Assembly: GCA_028023455.1 (NCBI GenBank)
Contig: JAQFVV010000036.1
Location: forward strand, 9,600,719-9,664,718
DNA length: 64,000 bases
Direction of reading: 5' to 3'
Source of the DNA: Epiperipatus broadwayi
Lineage: Eukaryota; Onychophora; Udeonychophora; Euonychophora; Peripatidae
Shown piece by piece: positions 38,441 to 51,797 of this stretch. The notes under the pieces are model-generated. The model made no database searches and was not told where the DNA came from. It saw only the letters and a program-made list of their open reading frames with translations. A program made the position numbers and the translations under genes. Each line of letters opens with the position of its first letter. The stretch's first letter is position 1.

Positions 38441-41400
38441 GTTTTTTCTGTGTGCTTTTAAAATAGTTTAGGTGTGCTTTTTATCAGTTAATTCTGTGCT
38501 TTAGAAGTCAATTTGTTTTAAAATAACTCTCTTAATCATTTATTTTTAAAATAGTAAAGTATTATATAGTGTACTAATTAAATTATTTAAAAAAAGAGTA
38601 TTTAAAAACTATAAATTTATTCAATTTAAATTATGCACTGTTGAGCAACAAAGATTCCATATGAAGTGTTTTATTGAAATTTAATTTTAATGCGACAATA
38701 ACTATGGAAATCATACCAAAAGTAATTATATACTTGTGCAAAGAAAGGCTGGAGGTACAGTTCTTAATTGAAAATATATTTTTAAAATTGTTAACAAAGC
38801 AAAATATTTTATTGGTCATATTAATATTTCAGACATTATGTAAAGAATTAGACAGAAAAATTTACAGGAAATTAAAAGTAAAAATATATTTTATTGGAAA
38901 AAAATATTTTTATCTAAACACCTTCAAAACAATCAGGTAAAAACTTTTAATTTTTCAATATTTTGAAAGTATATCATTCTAATAAAAAGTTGCAGAAAAT
39001 CTTTTTAAAGAAAACATTTTTTAAGAATTTATTTTAAACTGTTATTCCAAAATGATGGAAAAATAAAGATAGTTACTGCAAATATATTTTATGTGATAAG
39101 TCTTTATTATTTAAAAAGACTGCATGTATTTAATAACATTTAAAAAACTGATAATTAAAAATTATTAACTGAACAGAAAAATATCCCTGGATAAATAAAA
39201 AATTATCTTGACATAATAGCTGTAAGTTAGTTTTATTAAATTGTTAAATACCAAGTTCCATGGACAGAAATACACAATATACGTATAAGTACACCTGAAT
39301 CCATATCGCCATGTCAGAGCCACTAGAAGCCGGTATAGGTTTCTGGTGGAATGAGAAAACTCTGGAGACTTATTTTTAAATATTATGAGTTAATATAATC
39401 TTCAATAATCATCATTTCTAAAGTTATATACAATAGACTATAACTTGTATAAACATTCAAGAAAAGATTAGTGGTTAATTTTATAGATGGATCCATATTT
39501 TCAAAGTCAACTTTCTTTCCTTTTCGTTTTCCATTATTCGTTTCATAATTTTTTTGTAATCAATTGATCATGCATTGTATTGGGAGAAGAGTTGTTGTCT
39601 TCAAATTTTAAGACTATAGTTGTCATAACAATGTGCATTAAGGAGTTTCAATGCTTACAAGGATTTGGTAATGAAATACCCGAATAAATAAAGAACATTA
39701 TTTTAAAAATAAGTGCTTATCACGGACTGGGAGTTTTACGTAGCTATTTTTTTTATTATTATTTAAGAACTAATAATAATATTAAGTTTTTCTTATTGTA
39801 ATCATAGATAGGAAAAGAACATATAAAAGAATTATTTACTAATATAGTATTATAATTACCATAAAAAATACTTAATAATTTTTTTATAAAGTTTTAAAAT
39901 TTTAAGTATGGTAGTTGGTGAATGTGGACCAAGAAAATGTCTAAAAAGTGATCAAATAGCAGAAATATCACTATGGGTAAAAGTTATAAAACATAATTTT
40001 TTTTATAATGTATATGTTTTTTTTTCTTTAGATCGTGTGGTGTATTTTCTAGTATTATTGTATGAACGTATGAGTGTGTGTGGATGCACATAACACATAT
40101 AAAACTTATATGAGTTAGATTTTTATTAAAAAATATACATACTTTTATTTTATATTGCTGATATAGTACAATTTAATGATGAATATAATTATATGATTCT
40201 TTTGTAAAAGAGCTCTATTATTTTTTAAAAATGTTTAAAGTATTGTCTTAGTACATTGATACCAATCATTTTATATTTTTATTGAGGATTTTTAAAAGTG
40301 AAGTAACTTTCTCTTGGTGAATAGTCTAGATCTTGACTTTATATGTGTATTTTATTTATTGTTTTTTAAAAATATGTTTTAAGAATTTTTGGCGATGTAG
40401 ATAGATAAATCTATTAAGTCATTTTAAAAGATAGTGACTTGGAAATATTAAAGAAACCAAGATGCTTTGATGTAGGTTTTTTTATGGGGAATAGAAGTAA
40501 TTTTATTATCTTAGCAATTATGCAGGTACGGATAATGAAGCCCTGTATCTTGTATATTTCCATGGACAGGTTTTCCCTTAGTATTGAATATTAATGTTTC
40601 AAAAAGCTGAACCAATAGCTTGGACATTGTTATTTTAGTGGAAGTTATTAGACAGAGAAGTCAGACCTCTTTTCTTTATGCACTGTTACCATGTTGACTA
40701 TCTTATATGTGTGTACTATTGAGTTAATACTCTAGTTCGTTCTTTATATCTACGCATCTCATCGCTATCGTAATTTCTAAGTATTGCATCGTACAGAACT
40801 GTATTTTTGATGGAAAATGATGGCATTGAAGGATTGTTATTTGGATGAGGATAAGATAGGTTTTTCTTGTTTTGAATGATGTGGAGAATAAATACAAATG
40901 AGATTGAAAATAAACTTAAAATAAAGATAAATAATCATAAATATTTTCTATATTTTAGTAAACTATTTTTATGAAAATATATAAGTGATAATAAAATTAT
41001 TCACGAATATTTTGAATAATTTTAAATATTTTAACTTACATGTAACGCATATTTTTAATGGATAATATATCCAAGGAAACTACATAGTATAGAACAAGTG
41101 TTTATATTTTATAAATATTATTTTTACGTTTAGAATATGTATCAACACATACATATAGTTTTGTATTAAAGTAATACCAAGTAAGATGTATAATGTATGA
41201 TAATTATATTATTAATTGAGTCCACTTATTTTATTGACGAACCGGAATAAATATATTTTTGTTTAATAATATCAGCATAATCATGATAAGTTATTTAAAT
41301 AATTGAGTATAAACTGATAGATATGTATTGGATAAGTAATACTTCTGTAGTTTATGTTTATATTTTCATAATTGGTGTATGTTTTGATGGAAACATATTA

Positions 41401-41731
41401 TAGTATCATTCAATTGTAGATCATATATTTGAAACTCTACGTGTATCCAATAATATTATTGGTAGTGTTATTTTGAATTGTTTAAAAAACATAAGTTCTA
41501 AGTCAGAGTGAAGGCTTAGGTGCTTAGATTTTATTTTGTTATTTTATTTTGAGATGAAGAAATATGTAATTATCCAAGATTCTTTAACTGTAAATATTGT
41601 ACATAATTTATTTTTGTTGAAAATATTGTAATACAATTTGTTAAACTTGTTTTTTATAAAGTTTTGTCCTTGAATTGATTCTTTCACACCGCAAACACAT
41701 GATTACAGATGTTTTGAACCAGAACATAATA

Positions 41732-44700
41732 TTTGCACAGTCATCATCATTATCAACAATTATCAATCCACTGCAGGATGAAGGTCTCGCCAAGTTTAAT
41801 CCATCTTCTCCGATCTTTAGCTTCTCTTCTCCACATCACCCCTGCACACTTTCTTATTTCATCCATCCATCTCACATGTGGTCTCTTTCTGGGTCTTTTA
41901 CAATCTCTTGGAATCCAGTTTAAAATTTCAATTGTCCATCTATTATCATCTCTTCTAACAATATGTCCAGCCCAACTCCACTTCAATCTTTTAATTTTTT
42001 CAATGAGGTCAGTATCACCTGTTTGTTCTCTTACCCATACATTGCGTTTACGATCTCTTCTTGTTACTCCCAACATACATCTCTCCATACTTCTTTGAGT
42101 GGTCTGAAGTCTCTGAATTGCTCTTCTATTAAGTGTCCAAGTCTCAGATCCATAAGTAAGAACTGGTAAAACACATTTGTTAAAAACCTTCCTTTTCAAA
42201 CACATAGGCATATTTCCTTTTAGTATCAAGTTATTTCTACCAAAAGCACTCCAACCAAGTTTAATTCTATGATTAATTTCCTCCATTATGTTTCCATCTG
42301 TATTAATAATCTGACCAAGGTATTTGTAACTGTTAACTTCTTCTAATTCATCATAATCAATCTTTATTTTCATATTTTGAGCAAATCGATTAAACATTAC
42401 TTTAGTCTTTTTAACATTTATCTTTAGTCCTACTTTCCTACTTTCATCTGATAATTCCTGCAACATTTCCTGCAGATCTGAAGCATTATTTGCAAAAACA
42501 ACTACATCATCTGCGAAATCTAAATGACTTAAATAATCACCATTTACTTTCACTCCTTTAGTTTCCCATTTTAATCCACAAAATACTTCTTGCAGCACTG
42601 CTGTAAAAAGTTTTGGAGATATGGAGTCACCTTGTCTTACACCTTTCTCAATGTTGACTTTCCCAGTGTCATTATGTAATCTAATTGTTGCTGTTGCATT
42701 TTTATAAATATTCTTTAAAATATGACAATATCCTGGATCTATACCTTGATGATCTAATGCTTTAATCACTGAAGAAATGTTTATAGAATCAAATGCCTTT
42801 TCATAATCTACAAATCCTAAGCATAATGGCAACTCATATTCATTTGTCCTTTCTATAACTTCTCTCAATACCTGGATATGATCTACTGTACTAAAACCAC
42901 TTTTAAATCCGGCTTGTTCTCTTGGTTGGTGGAAATCCAATGTTCTCTGTAGACGAGTAGTAATTATCTTGGTAAAAATTTTATATAAAACTGATAAAAG
43001 GCTGATAGGTCTGTAATTTCTAATATCTTCTTTATCACCTTTTTTAAATATTAATATTATTACTGCATTCTTCCAATCATCCAGTACATCTTTATCATTT
43101 AGACATTTGGTATATAACTTTGCTAAAAATTTTTCTATTTCTTCACCTGCTTCTTTTAATATATCAATTATAATTCCATCATTACCTGGAGCCTTTCCTT
43201 TCTTCATACATTTAATTGCATGTCTCACTTCTTCATTTAAAATTCTGGGCAATTTGGAAGATGTAATAGATATAGGAGGTACTTGTTCTTTATTACTATA
43301 TAATTCTTGATAAAAATCTTCTACCAATTTCATGATGTCATCTCTCCTTTTAGTAATAATTCCATCTTTTTTTCTTATTGCAGATATAAATTTCCTACCA
43401 ATACCAAAATGTTGTTTTACATTCTTAAGACTTTTATTTTCTTCTACAGCTTTCCTTGCTAGTTCACAGTTATACTTTCTTATATCATTTTCAACTCTTT
43501 TCCGCACCATTTTACAAAATTCAAGATATTCAATTCTTTTTAATGCATCATTTTTGTATATCTTCATATTCCTTCTTTTCTTCATAAATTCTCTAGTCTC
43601 AGTAGAAATTTTATTGGTCAATTGCTGTTTCTTTCTACCAGCTATCTTTGTTGCAGTTTTCAAAAGTGTATCAGTTATTTTCATATTAATTTCATTCAAA
43701 TCTGAATCATGTTCAAAATCTACTAATACTTGAAACCGATTTGTAAGTTCTAATTTAAATTCATTAGAATGTTTCTGAAGATTAGGAATATCAACTGTAA
43801 ATATTGTTTTTCTTAATAATTTTTGTCTCTCTAGTTTTACATTAACACGTATCTTACACCTTACTAATCGATGATCACTTCCTGTGTTAAATTTATTAAG
43901 AACATTACAATCTTGAAATATGTATTTCCTGTTAGTCAAAATATAATCCAATTCTGCTGTACCTTCATTTGGATGCTTCCATGTCCATTTCCTTTTAACA
44001 TTTTTTCTCAAAAAAAGAATTCATAATATAAAGTTTTTCTTTTTCTGCAAACTCCACAAGTCTATGTCCTCTCTCATTTCTATTACCATAACCAAAATTA
44101 CCCACAGCACTTTCATCTTTCATTTTTTTTACCAATTCTAGCATTAAAGTCTCCCATAACAATTTTAAAATGGTGTTTACTCTGATCAAAAGCCTTTTGT
44201 ACATCCATATAAAAATCTTCTACTACTTCATCACTATGAGAACTTGTTGGGGCATAAACCTGAATTATCTGCATTTGGTATCTGCTATTAAGTTGTATAA
44301 CTAATCTTGCCACTCTGTCTGATACACCATCAATCTCCACAATATTGTTCTTCCACTTTTTATTTATAATGAATCCTACTCCACTTGTATTTCCAATATT
44401 TGTGCCTTTATAATAGAGTATATGTCCACTTTTTAAATCAATTGTCTCTTCACCTTTTCTTCTAACTTCACAAAGTCCAATAATGTCCCATTTAATATAA
44501 GAGAGTTCTTCTTCTAATTCTTTCAATCTTCCTTCACTTGAAAGTGATCTGCAGTTGTAAGTACCTAAATAAAAAGTCGTCATCAAATGGCAGCCTGGGT
44601 CCACAATCAGGGGATTCTTAGCACCCTCTGCCTTCGGCCACCAACCACTGCCTTGGTTGGTGACTTTACAGCCTCCTGGGAATAAGGGCCATGCTTTATT

Positions 44701-45049
44701 TTTGTCTGTCATAATTGTATATATGTATTGGGAAAATATTTATCATTTACACAAACATTCATTCTGCCTTATCAGGCACTGAGAAGAAAGACCATGGTGT
44801 TTCTTGATCTTAAACTCAGAGGTAAAAAGCCAATAAACTCACCACGCTGGCTAATGCATGTTGGTGAGCAGCCCATCCATGTTCATATACTATACGAATA
44901 ATCACATAGTAATAACAGCTGCAACGACAAGAACATATGGAGTGGACATTAGGAATTTGCCCTGCTCATTTCCTTTAAGGCTTCCAAGAGGAATCAAAGG
45001 GTCTCCTTTCAGTTAATAGCAAAACTCCTTTCTGAAGCCTTTGCACAGT
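41732..45049 (-). mobile_element. RTE/BovB-type LINE, copy B, with 10-bp target-site duplication
   Basis: The element proper is 41742-45039 (about 3.3 kb) and is flanked by identical TTTGCACAGT at 41732-41741 and 45040-45049. Its minus-strand 3' end is a short imperfect TGATAATGATGATGA tail. It is full length like copy A, but much better preserved. It sits within the candidate LTR segment 37443-45924, so it inserted after that segment. Confidence 0.9.
41753..44712 (-). pseudogene. LINE endonuclease-reverse transcriptase, near-intact (copy B)
   Basis: The N-terminal frame (44712-44113, 199 codons) carries APE endonuclease blocks: TYNCRS (51-56), CEVRRKG with the catalytic Glu at 82, VYAPTS (152-157) and GDFNAR (187-192). 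Two frameshifts follow, both in A-runs (near 44125 and 44000). The second frame (44011-41753, 752 codons) continues with SDHRLV (45-50), the RT fingers block NYRPISLLS (332-340), FVDYEKAFDS (400-409), GVRQGDSISP (457-466), the intact catalytic FADD (499-502), KYLGQIINTDG (563-573), then the YGSETWTL and WAGHIVRRD C-terminal region typical of RTE-type elements. This is the only near-complete enzyme in the window. The frameshifts could be real or A-run base-calling errors. Confidence 0.9.
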
Positions 45050-45286
45050 ATAAATAAGATTATTAAAGCATTATTGTCTTTCTTAATATGATTTATTTGA
45101 GAAATTTTCATTTGCATTACCATTATTATCATTATGGTCATAAATTAATTATATAATTTACTGAACAGAGTTATAACATTATTCATTGCCACATATTCTC
45201 AGATTGTCAGATTATACCAAATATTTTATTTAAGATGCCGCATGAAAGACAAACGATTACACTACATTTATTATTTATTGTTGTTG

Positions 45287-45336
<50 letters not shown>

Positions 45337-45370
45337 GTTGTTGTTGTTGTTGTTGCTGTTGCTGTTGTTG

Positions 45371-45421
<51 letters not shown>

Positions 45422-45924
45422 GTTAGGTGTAGTTGAGGGTGATACCAAATCCCTTATCATTTTTGACTACATAAATTTTAAATTGACTCAAAATTAAAGA
45501 ACCTGAGTTTTAAATTTTAGTTATATTATTTTGAATAAAGAGATTAGGATTTATTTATCAGTATTATCTTAATTAATTAATTATTTTTAAAGTCGTAAGA
45601 ATGCTATAAATTTATTATTTGAGATAATAAGGGGGGGGATTGTATTCTTATTTCTTTGAGGTATGCTGTGGGATATTGGCTCAATGTAGTTCATATTACC
45701 ACTTGTATCTCACTTTATGGTCTCATGATTTAGTAACTATTTATTTATATAGTTTATAAAACCAAATCATATTATTATTTCTTATTAGTTAGAGCTAATT
45801 AAACAATTGACATTAACATAGAATAACTTTATTATCAATTATATGCATTTTAGCTGAGCACAACCGTTTATGGAGCTAGTCCTGTTTTATTATTATTATA
45901 TATTTTCTAGGAGGTGAGGGTACA
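45050..45924. repeat. AT-rich tract with long trinucleotide microsatellite
   Basis: A (GTT)n(ATT)n(GTT)n(GCTGTT)n(ATT)n array runs from about 45278 to 45423; open frames across it are simple-repeat artefacts. A G-run (nine Gs) lies near 45631. No gene. Confidence 0.7.
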
Positions 45925-45946
45925 ATATATATATATATATATATAT

Positions 45947-48900
45947 TGTAACCTTCCTCGCTCCATATATTATAATAATACCCACAACATGCTAAGAATA
46001 TACTAACTATTCCGGATTTTCTTTACTTATTTATTTCCGGTCAATAATAATTAACATTAATAATAATTCCGGGTTCTCTAACTCAGTCTATCAAATATAT
46101 TATTATAATTTAAATAAAACAATCACTAGCTCAGAACTTTATAAACACAGTTATGTCTGTGAAATGAATCAACATAAACATCTTTTATTATTCCCATGAG
46201 ACCTGGAGCAATGACAAAGGAACAAGACGAGAGATCATTGAGATACTATCCCAATGGCATAAGAACACTATCCTAAATAATTGACTAATAGCATTCCCAC
46301 GACTTTTAAAACTTTTATCATATCTTAATATTTTTAAAACAAATTCTAGCTCACATAAATAAATTAATTAAATAAAATAGAGTTAAATTAATCAAATCAT
46401 ATCAAATCAAATAGATAAATCGATAAGTAAATAAATAATTAAATCTCAGGTTCATAAATTGTAATTAAAACTGATTTCATATTGCCATAGTAAATTATGA
46501 TAAGGGAATTTTATGTCATAATTCACTACGTAACGAATAACTAATTAATAAGAACAATGACAATAATAAAATAATATAATCTTCTTTTCTTTCTAGATGT
46601 ATTAAATATTTTCGTGGTAACATTTATTAATCCGATAATCAAAAATTATGTGGTAACGTTCGCATATATTTTACTTAAATATTGTGGCAATTAACCCATG
46701 ACCAATACCTGTTCTACTTATATTTCTTTCATTTTATTATGTAAATAAAACAAAATAAATTATTAAAATTTCTAATGTTTATTATCCTGTGCAAAATCAT
46801 AAACATGTTTAATTATAAACGTGCGTTGTGATTTCATGCATTTCATGTGTAGGAAAAACAACAACCAAGACACAAAGCTTACTAATAAAATTTTATAACA
46901 TTTTATTAACATTATAACAAATAACACTTTGTACATTATTTACAGCGGATATCCCTATTTACTTATCACAAACTTTTATTTATACCCGTTGATGTCTTAA
47001 CATTATTATTATCGAATTTTATTTTACCCTTTTACCATTAATAATTACAAAAGTATTTTACAATATTATTATTATTGGATACATGTTTTGAGCTTAGCTG
47101 AATACACAAAATTTCTATCCATTAAACTTTTCTATTGACATTATGTCCTTATAATTTCAAAATTATATTTCTATAAGATCTTTACTGTTATGTAAAATTA
47201 TACAAAAATTACAAAATTATACTTATTCTTGTTAGTATGGAATCCTACAGAATTTAATCCTTATGATATTTTCATGTTCCTTTTATTATCAATCATAATA
47301 TAATTACTGATAAAATTTTGATCCCATCCTTAACTTTAATATAGCAATTCCATTCTCCACACACTATGTACAAATACACATTTTTGTTATACATTTCTTT
47401 AACTCATTTTCCAAATAAACATGCAATCTCTTTTACTAAATCTCACGTACAATATTTTAAAATCTTATTATTGTTTTAAAACTTAATTCTAAGGTTTTTC
47501 CTTTAAAATTATATCAGTTTAGCAATTGGCTTTAAAATTATATCATATGATTCTTCATCTTTTATAATACTTATACTTTCACTTTGGACTTATACAATTC
47601 TACTTTACTCTAGTAAATAACTATTCTTACATAACTACTATCTAACTTACTTTCTATCTTATGTATCATTTCTATAAAATTATCTCCCTGACGATGTATT
47701 TTCATGAAATCAAGATAGCGAAGATATAGATGCGTTGGATCAAAATAAACAAGATATTATCCTTTATAAAACTTTGACAATCATGGCACAGTGAATTTAA
47801 GGACGCCATAGAGGAGTGACTTTTATCTGTCTATCTGCCTCTAGTATTGGAAGGATGCTAAAGCTATTTCTTCAGCTTCATCACATCAGAAAGTTTCAAA
47901 GATATGTAAAAACACTGTCCAGAATATATGTGCTCAGTTATAGGGCGAAGTTATCTATACTGAAGTCACACAAATAATTATGATCCACATATTTCATTCC
48001 TTATAGTTTAATAAAACATCCTCTTGGTTTCCTTTGACATCAGTACTCCCAAGTCACTATCTGATTGATTTCTTCAGATTCATCTCTTCATTACATCGAC
48101 AAATTCTCTGTCTACCTTGCTAATAATAATAAAATTCATTTTTATTTAACTATACAGCTATTCTTAAGAAAATTCTTTACTATACTTCTCGTATATTTCT
48201 ATCTCTACTGTTCTAAACTATTTGAATATTTTCAATATAAAACTCAAAAGAATCACATAATTAATATGCTACTTATTATTAATCATTTTTAGATTATTTA
48301 TTGCATGCACATTTTAAAATTTTACTACTCTCTTAAATATATGTTTGATGTTGGATAAATGTGTACTTATAACTTTTAACATCTTTCATACTTCATTCAT
48401 TAATAGATGACCTATAAAAAAATATATATTACATATTACCAATAATATTAAAATTACCAACGATCTCTATCCTCTGGATCGTATTTGTAAACTTCTCCAT
48501 TCCAGGACTTCTAGTAGGTATTTAAAATTTTCCATACACACATTTTTATTTATACTAATATTTCTCTCATTCCATTAGCTCGTATATTTAAATATAATTA
48601 TTATAAAATTTATGTTTATATGTTTCCCTAAGCTAATTCAAATTTTATACTTTAAATACAATAAAAAAAAATAATTAAAACTATATTTACGATACAGCTT
48701 TGTTGGACTCGCTTGGAAAATCGTTCATTGCAAAGCTAAATAAAAAAAAAATTATATTTTATTTTCTTCAGTCACTTAATGTTCTAATTTAAACTTTTAA
48801 TTCTGTTTATTAATTCTTCTTGGACGATGATCCTTAATTTTCTTCATATTTTTCCACTTATTCTTGAGATCTCCTTTACATAGTCTGCTAGCTTTTTCCC

Positions 48901-50527
48901 CCGCGCGCTTGGTTTTCCCTCGATGCATCTTGTAATTTTATTTTAAAAATTCAATAAATTTTTCTTTATTTTCCATGGATCCATTTTCCTCATTTTAGTG
49001 ATTAATTATATCTGTTTAAAATAATATTCTTTCCATTCAATATCTTTTCCTTTTTTCTATGATAAGATAAAAATGTTAGGTTCCTCTTAGTAAGTTCATA
49101 TAGCACTTTATACAGGACTATGGCTTTTCTTCTATTTTTTTAATTTAGAAACTATATTTTTAAATAATGTTTTCCTTTAATATAACATACTTTTCTTCCT
49201 CATTCTTTTTCTATATACTTGAACGCTTATTATGATGTTTTCATAGAGAAATATGACTTAGTTTTAAATACTTATAAAACAAATGTTCGTCATAGGATTC
49301 TCTCGATAGCAAATAGTTTCTTTCTTATATTTTCACACAGCATCTTCTTTGTATTTTTCCAAGTTATAAGATTTAATTTCTGGTTGAGCACAAATAATAC
49401 AAAACTTATACAATTTTCACTCATTTTTCTTTCAATAATTATTTCAATTATTATTCTTGGTATTTCCATTTTATTGTAGGCTGAATGGTCAAATTTGATT
49501 AAATCCACTGGTAAGATCACGTAGAAATTAGCAAATCATCTTTCTGGATACAAAATTATTTTATCTGTTCAAGACTAACTTTAGAATAATTATTAATTTA
49601 TAAATTTATATTACTTTTTTCAGCTTCGATGTTACAAGCAATTCAAAAAAGTTACCTTCCTCTTCAACTTTCACATTCCATCTCCCGCTTCTGTCTATCT
49701 TAGATTTTTTTCTTGCCAATTTAAATCCGTTGATTGGTCAATATTTGTTTTTAGCGCGAACAATATTAGTCATTCTATTTTGGATGATAAATTGTACTTT
49801 TTAAATAAATATTTATGACGTAATGTCTGGAATATTACTTTAACTTAATATTATTAAATTTAATCATAGTTTGATAAAATTATTATTTGATCTTTAAAAT
49901 AATTATTAAGACAATCTATAATATTTTTAACTTTAATTTTTTTTTTATGATAGATGACAATTATATCTAGTTTTAAATTCACAAACTTTATTATTATTTA
50001 CCAAGTGTGTGTGTGCGTGAAGGCATATAATATACGATCACGTGTCTATTCACTTTACAAAAATAATCTTTTATTTATGTCTCGGTTTAAATTACCAAAA
50101 CTAATGTATTTTCTAAATTTTGAAAAATAAATTGAAACTTATAGGACTAAATATAATTCTCACCATCCCGAAGCTTATTAATAAAAAATATACCCTATTA
50201 ATTTTGACTAATTATAATATTACCTTTCATTTATTTAATCTGTTAATTCTAAATATTATATTCCAATTGTTACTATAATTTTAACTATCTATAGCTGTGT
50301 TATTTTGTATGGCCAGCTTTCACAACCATAAGCAATGATATTAAAACTTTATTTAACTGTTTACTTTTTAAAATACTTTATTATACTATGATATACTAGG
50401 TATTCTAGCTTAAAATTGTATTACAAATCTATTATTACTTTTATATCACTTAAATATAACTTAAAATTTAAAATTTTTTTCATAATTGACCTTTCTACCC
50501 TACCTATGATCTACAGACAAGGGCACA
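45947..50527 (-). repeat. 3' LTR (4581 bp)
   Basis: TG...CA ends (TGTGCCC...GGTTACA on the minus strand). No convincing gene: short open frames at 48065-48292, 49219-49479 and 49290-49520 are shared with the other LTR because the LTRs are copies. One patch is GC-rich compared with its surroundings (CCCCCGCGCGCTTGG near 48897-48911), and another moderately GC-richer patch is at 47780-47960. Promoter position is not resolved. Confidence 0.93.
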
Positions 50528-50545
50528 TAACTTCCCCCTTCGAAT
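50528..50545 (-). promoter_or_regulatory. Polypurine tract
   Basis: The minus strand reads GAAGGGGGAAGTTA directly before the 3' LTR start TGTGCCC. A G-rich purine run at this exact place is the standard plus-strand primer of LTR retrotransposons and fixes the element's orientation. Confidence 0.8.
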
Positions 50546-50734
50546 AAAAAAATTTTAAATTAAATATTCAGTTTAATATCTACTTTATTTATTAACATTC
50601 TTTATCTTATTATTTGCTACAACCAAATTTCATCCTACCACCTAGTACAATAAAATACACTATTTGACACATGTGTAAATATAGCATTTAAACCTTTTAC
50701 CCAATTTTGGATTTTTACTACTTGTAAAATTTTC

Positions 50735-50950
50735 CTACTCTTCTGATGGGTATGGTATTAGGCTTCGTGCGTTATATGTTCCTTTTTCACCTTCTGGTGT
50801 AGATAGGACAAACGCATTTTCTCCTATTTTTCTCAAAATTTTGTATGGACCTTCATACAATTCCAGAAACTTTCTAAATTGGTTTCTTTGTAGGTTGCTA
50901 TTGTTTGAAATCTTATATTTGTTCTGAAAAAAAATAAGGTTATAATACAT
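50735..50950 (-). pseudogene. Integrase C-terminal domain remnant (Ty3-type pol)
   Basis: A 71-codon frame whose residues about 26-66 read as the conserved end of Ty3/Gypsy-type integrase: FLELYEGPYKILRKIGENAF (28-47), followed by an EGEKGTYNAR stretch and LIPYP. This block normally closes a Pol polyprotein of over 1000 residues; nothing of protease, RT, RNase H or the integrase catalytic core precedes it, so it is the stub of an internal deletion. Just upstream on the minus strand lies a T-rich run ending CAG (about 50915-50930), which resembles a splice acceptor; whether it is used is unknown. The position immediately before the polypurine tract is where pol ends in a complete element. Confidence 0.75.
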
Positions 50951-51079
50951 TATTGACTATACACATTTTTTTTTTTTTTTTTTTTTTTAAGGAATTATTT
51001 GTCTTAATTATTAGGTATTCTCTTTTTTTTAAATCTAAATTTTAAGTTCTAATTCTGCACCTCTCCTATAAGCTTCACC

Positions 51080-51412
51080 TTAGCTTTTCCTATCTTCTTT
51101 TCTGTTATTAAAATTATTCTCAAGAATATCTGTCCCTCGGATAAATTTCTCGTGCTTTAGACATTTCAGTCTTACTTTTATCTTACCTAAATTTTTATTC
51201 TTATTAAATTTTCCTCTTATAAATTCACTATTAGGTATTAAGTTTCTAATTCCATTAAACAATATTTCTTTAGAAATATTAAATTGTAAATGAATATTTT
51301 TATCATTAAAACTACATTTAGATATCATCTCTTCTATTTTATTTTTAAATTTATTACTACTATTAACTATTTCAATAGATTTTTTATGAAACTTCTTTTC
51401 TTCATAAATCAT
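51080..51412 (-). CDS. Unrecognised internal ORF of the LTR element
   Basis: 110 codons from the first ATG, and the same frame stays open upstream to about 51530 (phrases DEPYVKLARKEIKIF and FIEKTIINNE), so the coding part may be about 150 residues. It is highly charged, rich in Lys, Glu, Asn and Ile, with no cysteine knuckle or catalytic motif I can recognise. It lies between the Gag-like frame and the integrase remnant, where pol would start, but shows no protease DTG/DSG or RT motif. It could be a Gag C-terminal part shifted out of frame, or an accessory frame. Its function is unknown. Confidence 0.4.
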   Translation of the reverse strand: MIYEEKKFHKKSIEIVNSSNKFKNKIEEMISKCSFNDKNIHLQFNISKEILFNGIRNLIPNSEFIRGKFNKNKNLGKIKVRLKCLKHEKFIRGTDILENNFNNRKEDRKS

Positions 51413-51797
51413 TTCATTATTGATAATAGTTTTTTCAATAAATATTTTGATTTCTTTCCTGGCTAATTTAACATAAGGCTCATCTTTTCTTAACTCATTA
51501 TCTACTATCTTAACAAGTGATACATCATTATATCTATCTTTATCTTACTAATTTAACAGAAGGGTCTAGATTTTCTACTGCTCAAATCACTCATATAAAT
51601 TCCCAATATCTTTGTCCCTAACTGATCTCACTGAACTTGTGGATTTTCTTCAGTTACAATCTCTACAGATTTCTTTGTTATCTACCATATTTTCACTAAT
51701 AGATTCTGGATTATTTTCTAAATCTGTATTAATTATTCTTCAACAGATTGACTAATAATCGTTTCATGAGATACTTCCTTACTTACACTCTTTCCTT
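51413..51797 (-). other. Interior stretch between ORFs of the LTR element
   Basis: Minus-strand frames here are interrupted by several stops. One frame holds the phrase SVRSVRDKDIGNLYE near 51600. The upstream extension of the 51080-51412 ORF covers the left part. No recognised domain. Confidence 0.4.

Larger units (their letters stand above)
37443..45924 (+). mobile_element. Candidate giant solo LTR (~5.2 kb) with nested LINE
   Basis: Starts TGTACCCTTTTC at 37443 immediately after a long (TA)n and ends GTGAGGGTACA at 45924 immediately before another (TA)n, so the ends are TG...CA with an 8-bp inverted match (TGTACCCT/AGGGTACA). Removing LINE copy B and one target duplication leaves about 5.17 kb without coding regions. 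A promoter-like array at 38355-38440 lies about 0.9 kb in. The size resembles the 4.6-kb LTRs next door. The boundaries could be coincidental; no second LTR or interior is present. Confidence 0.4.

Noticed and set aside
45235-45436. Open frames giving poly-Leu, poly-Val and poly-Ile
   Set aside because: Direct translations of a (GTT)n/(ATT)n microsatellite, not genes.
49219-49520. Open frames repeated identically at 49219-49520 and 56755-57056
   Set aside because: They recur only because they lie in the two LTR copies; no protein motif, and the two opposite-strand frames overlap each other.
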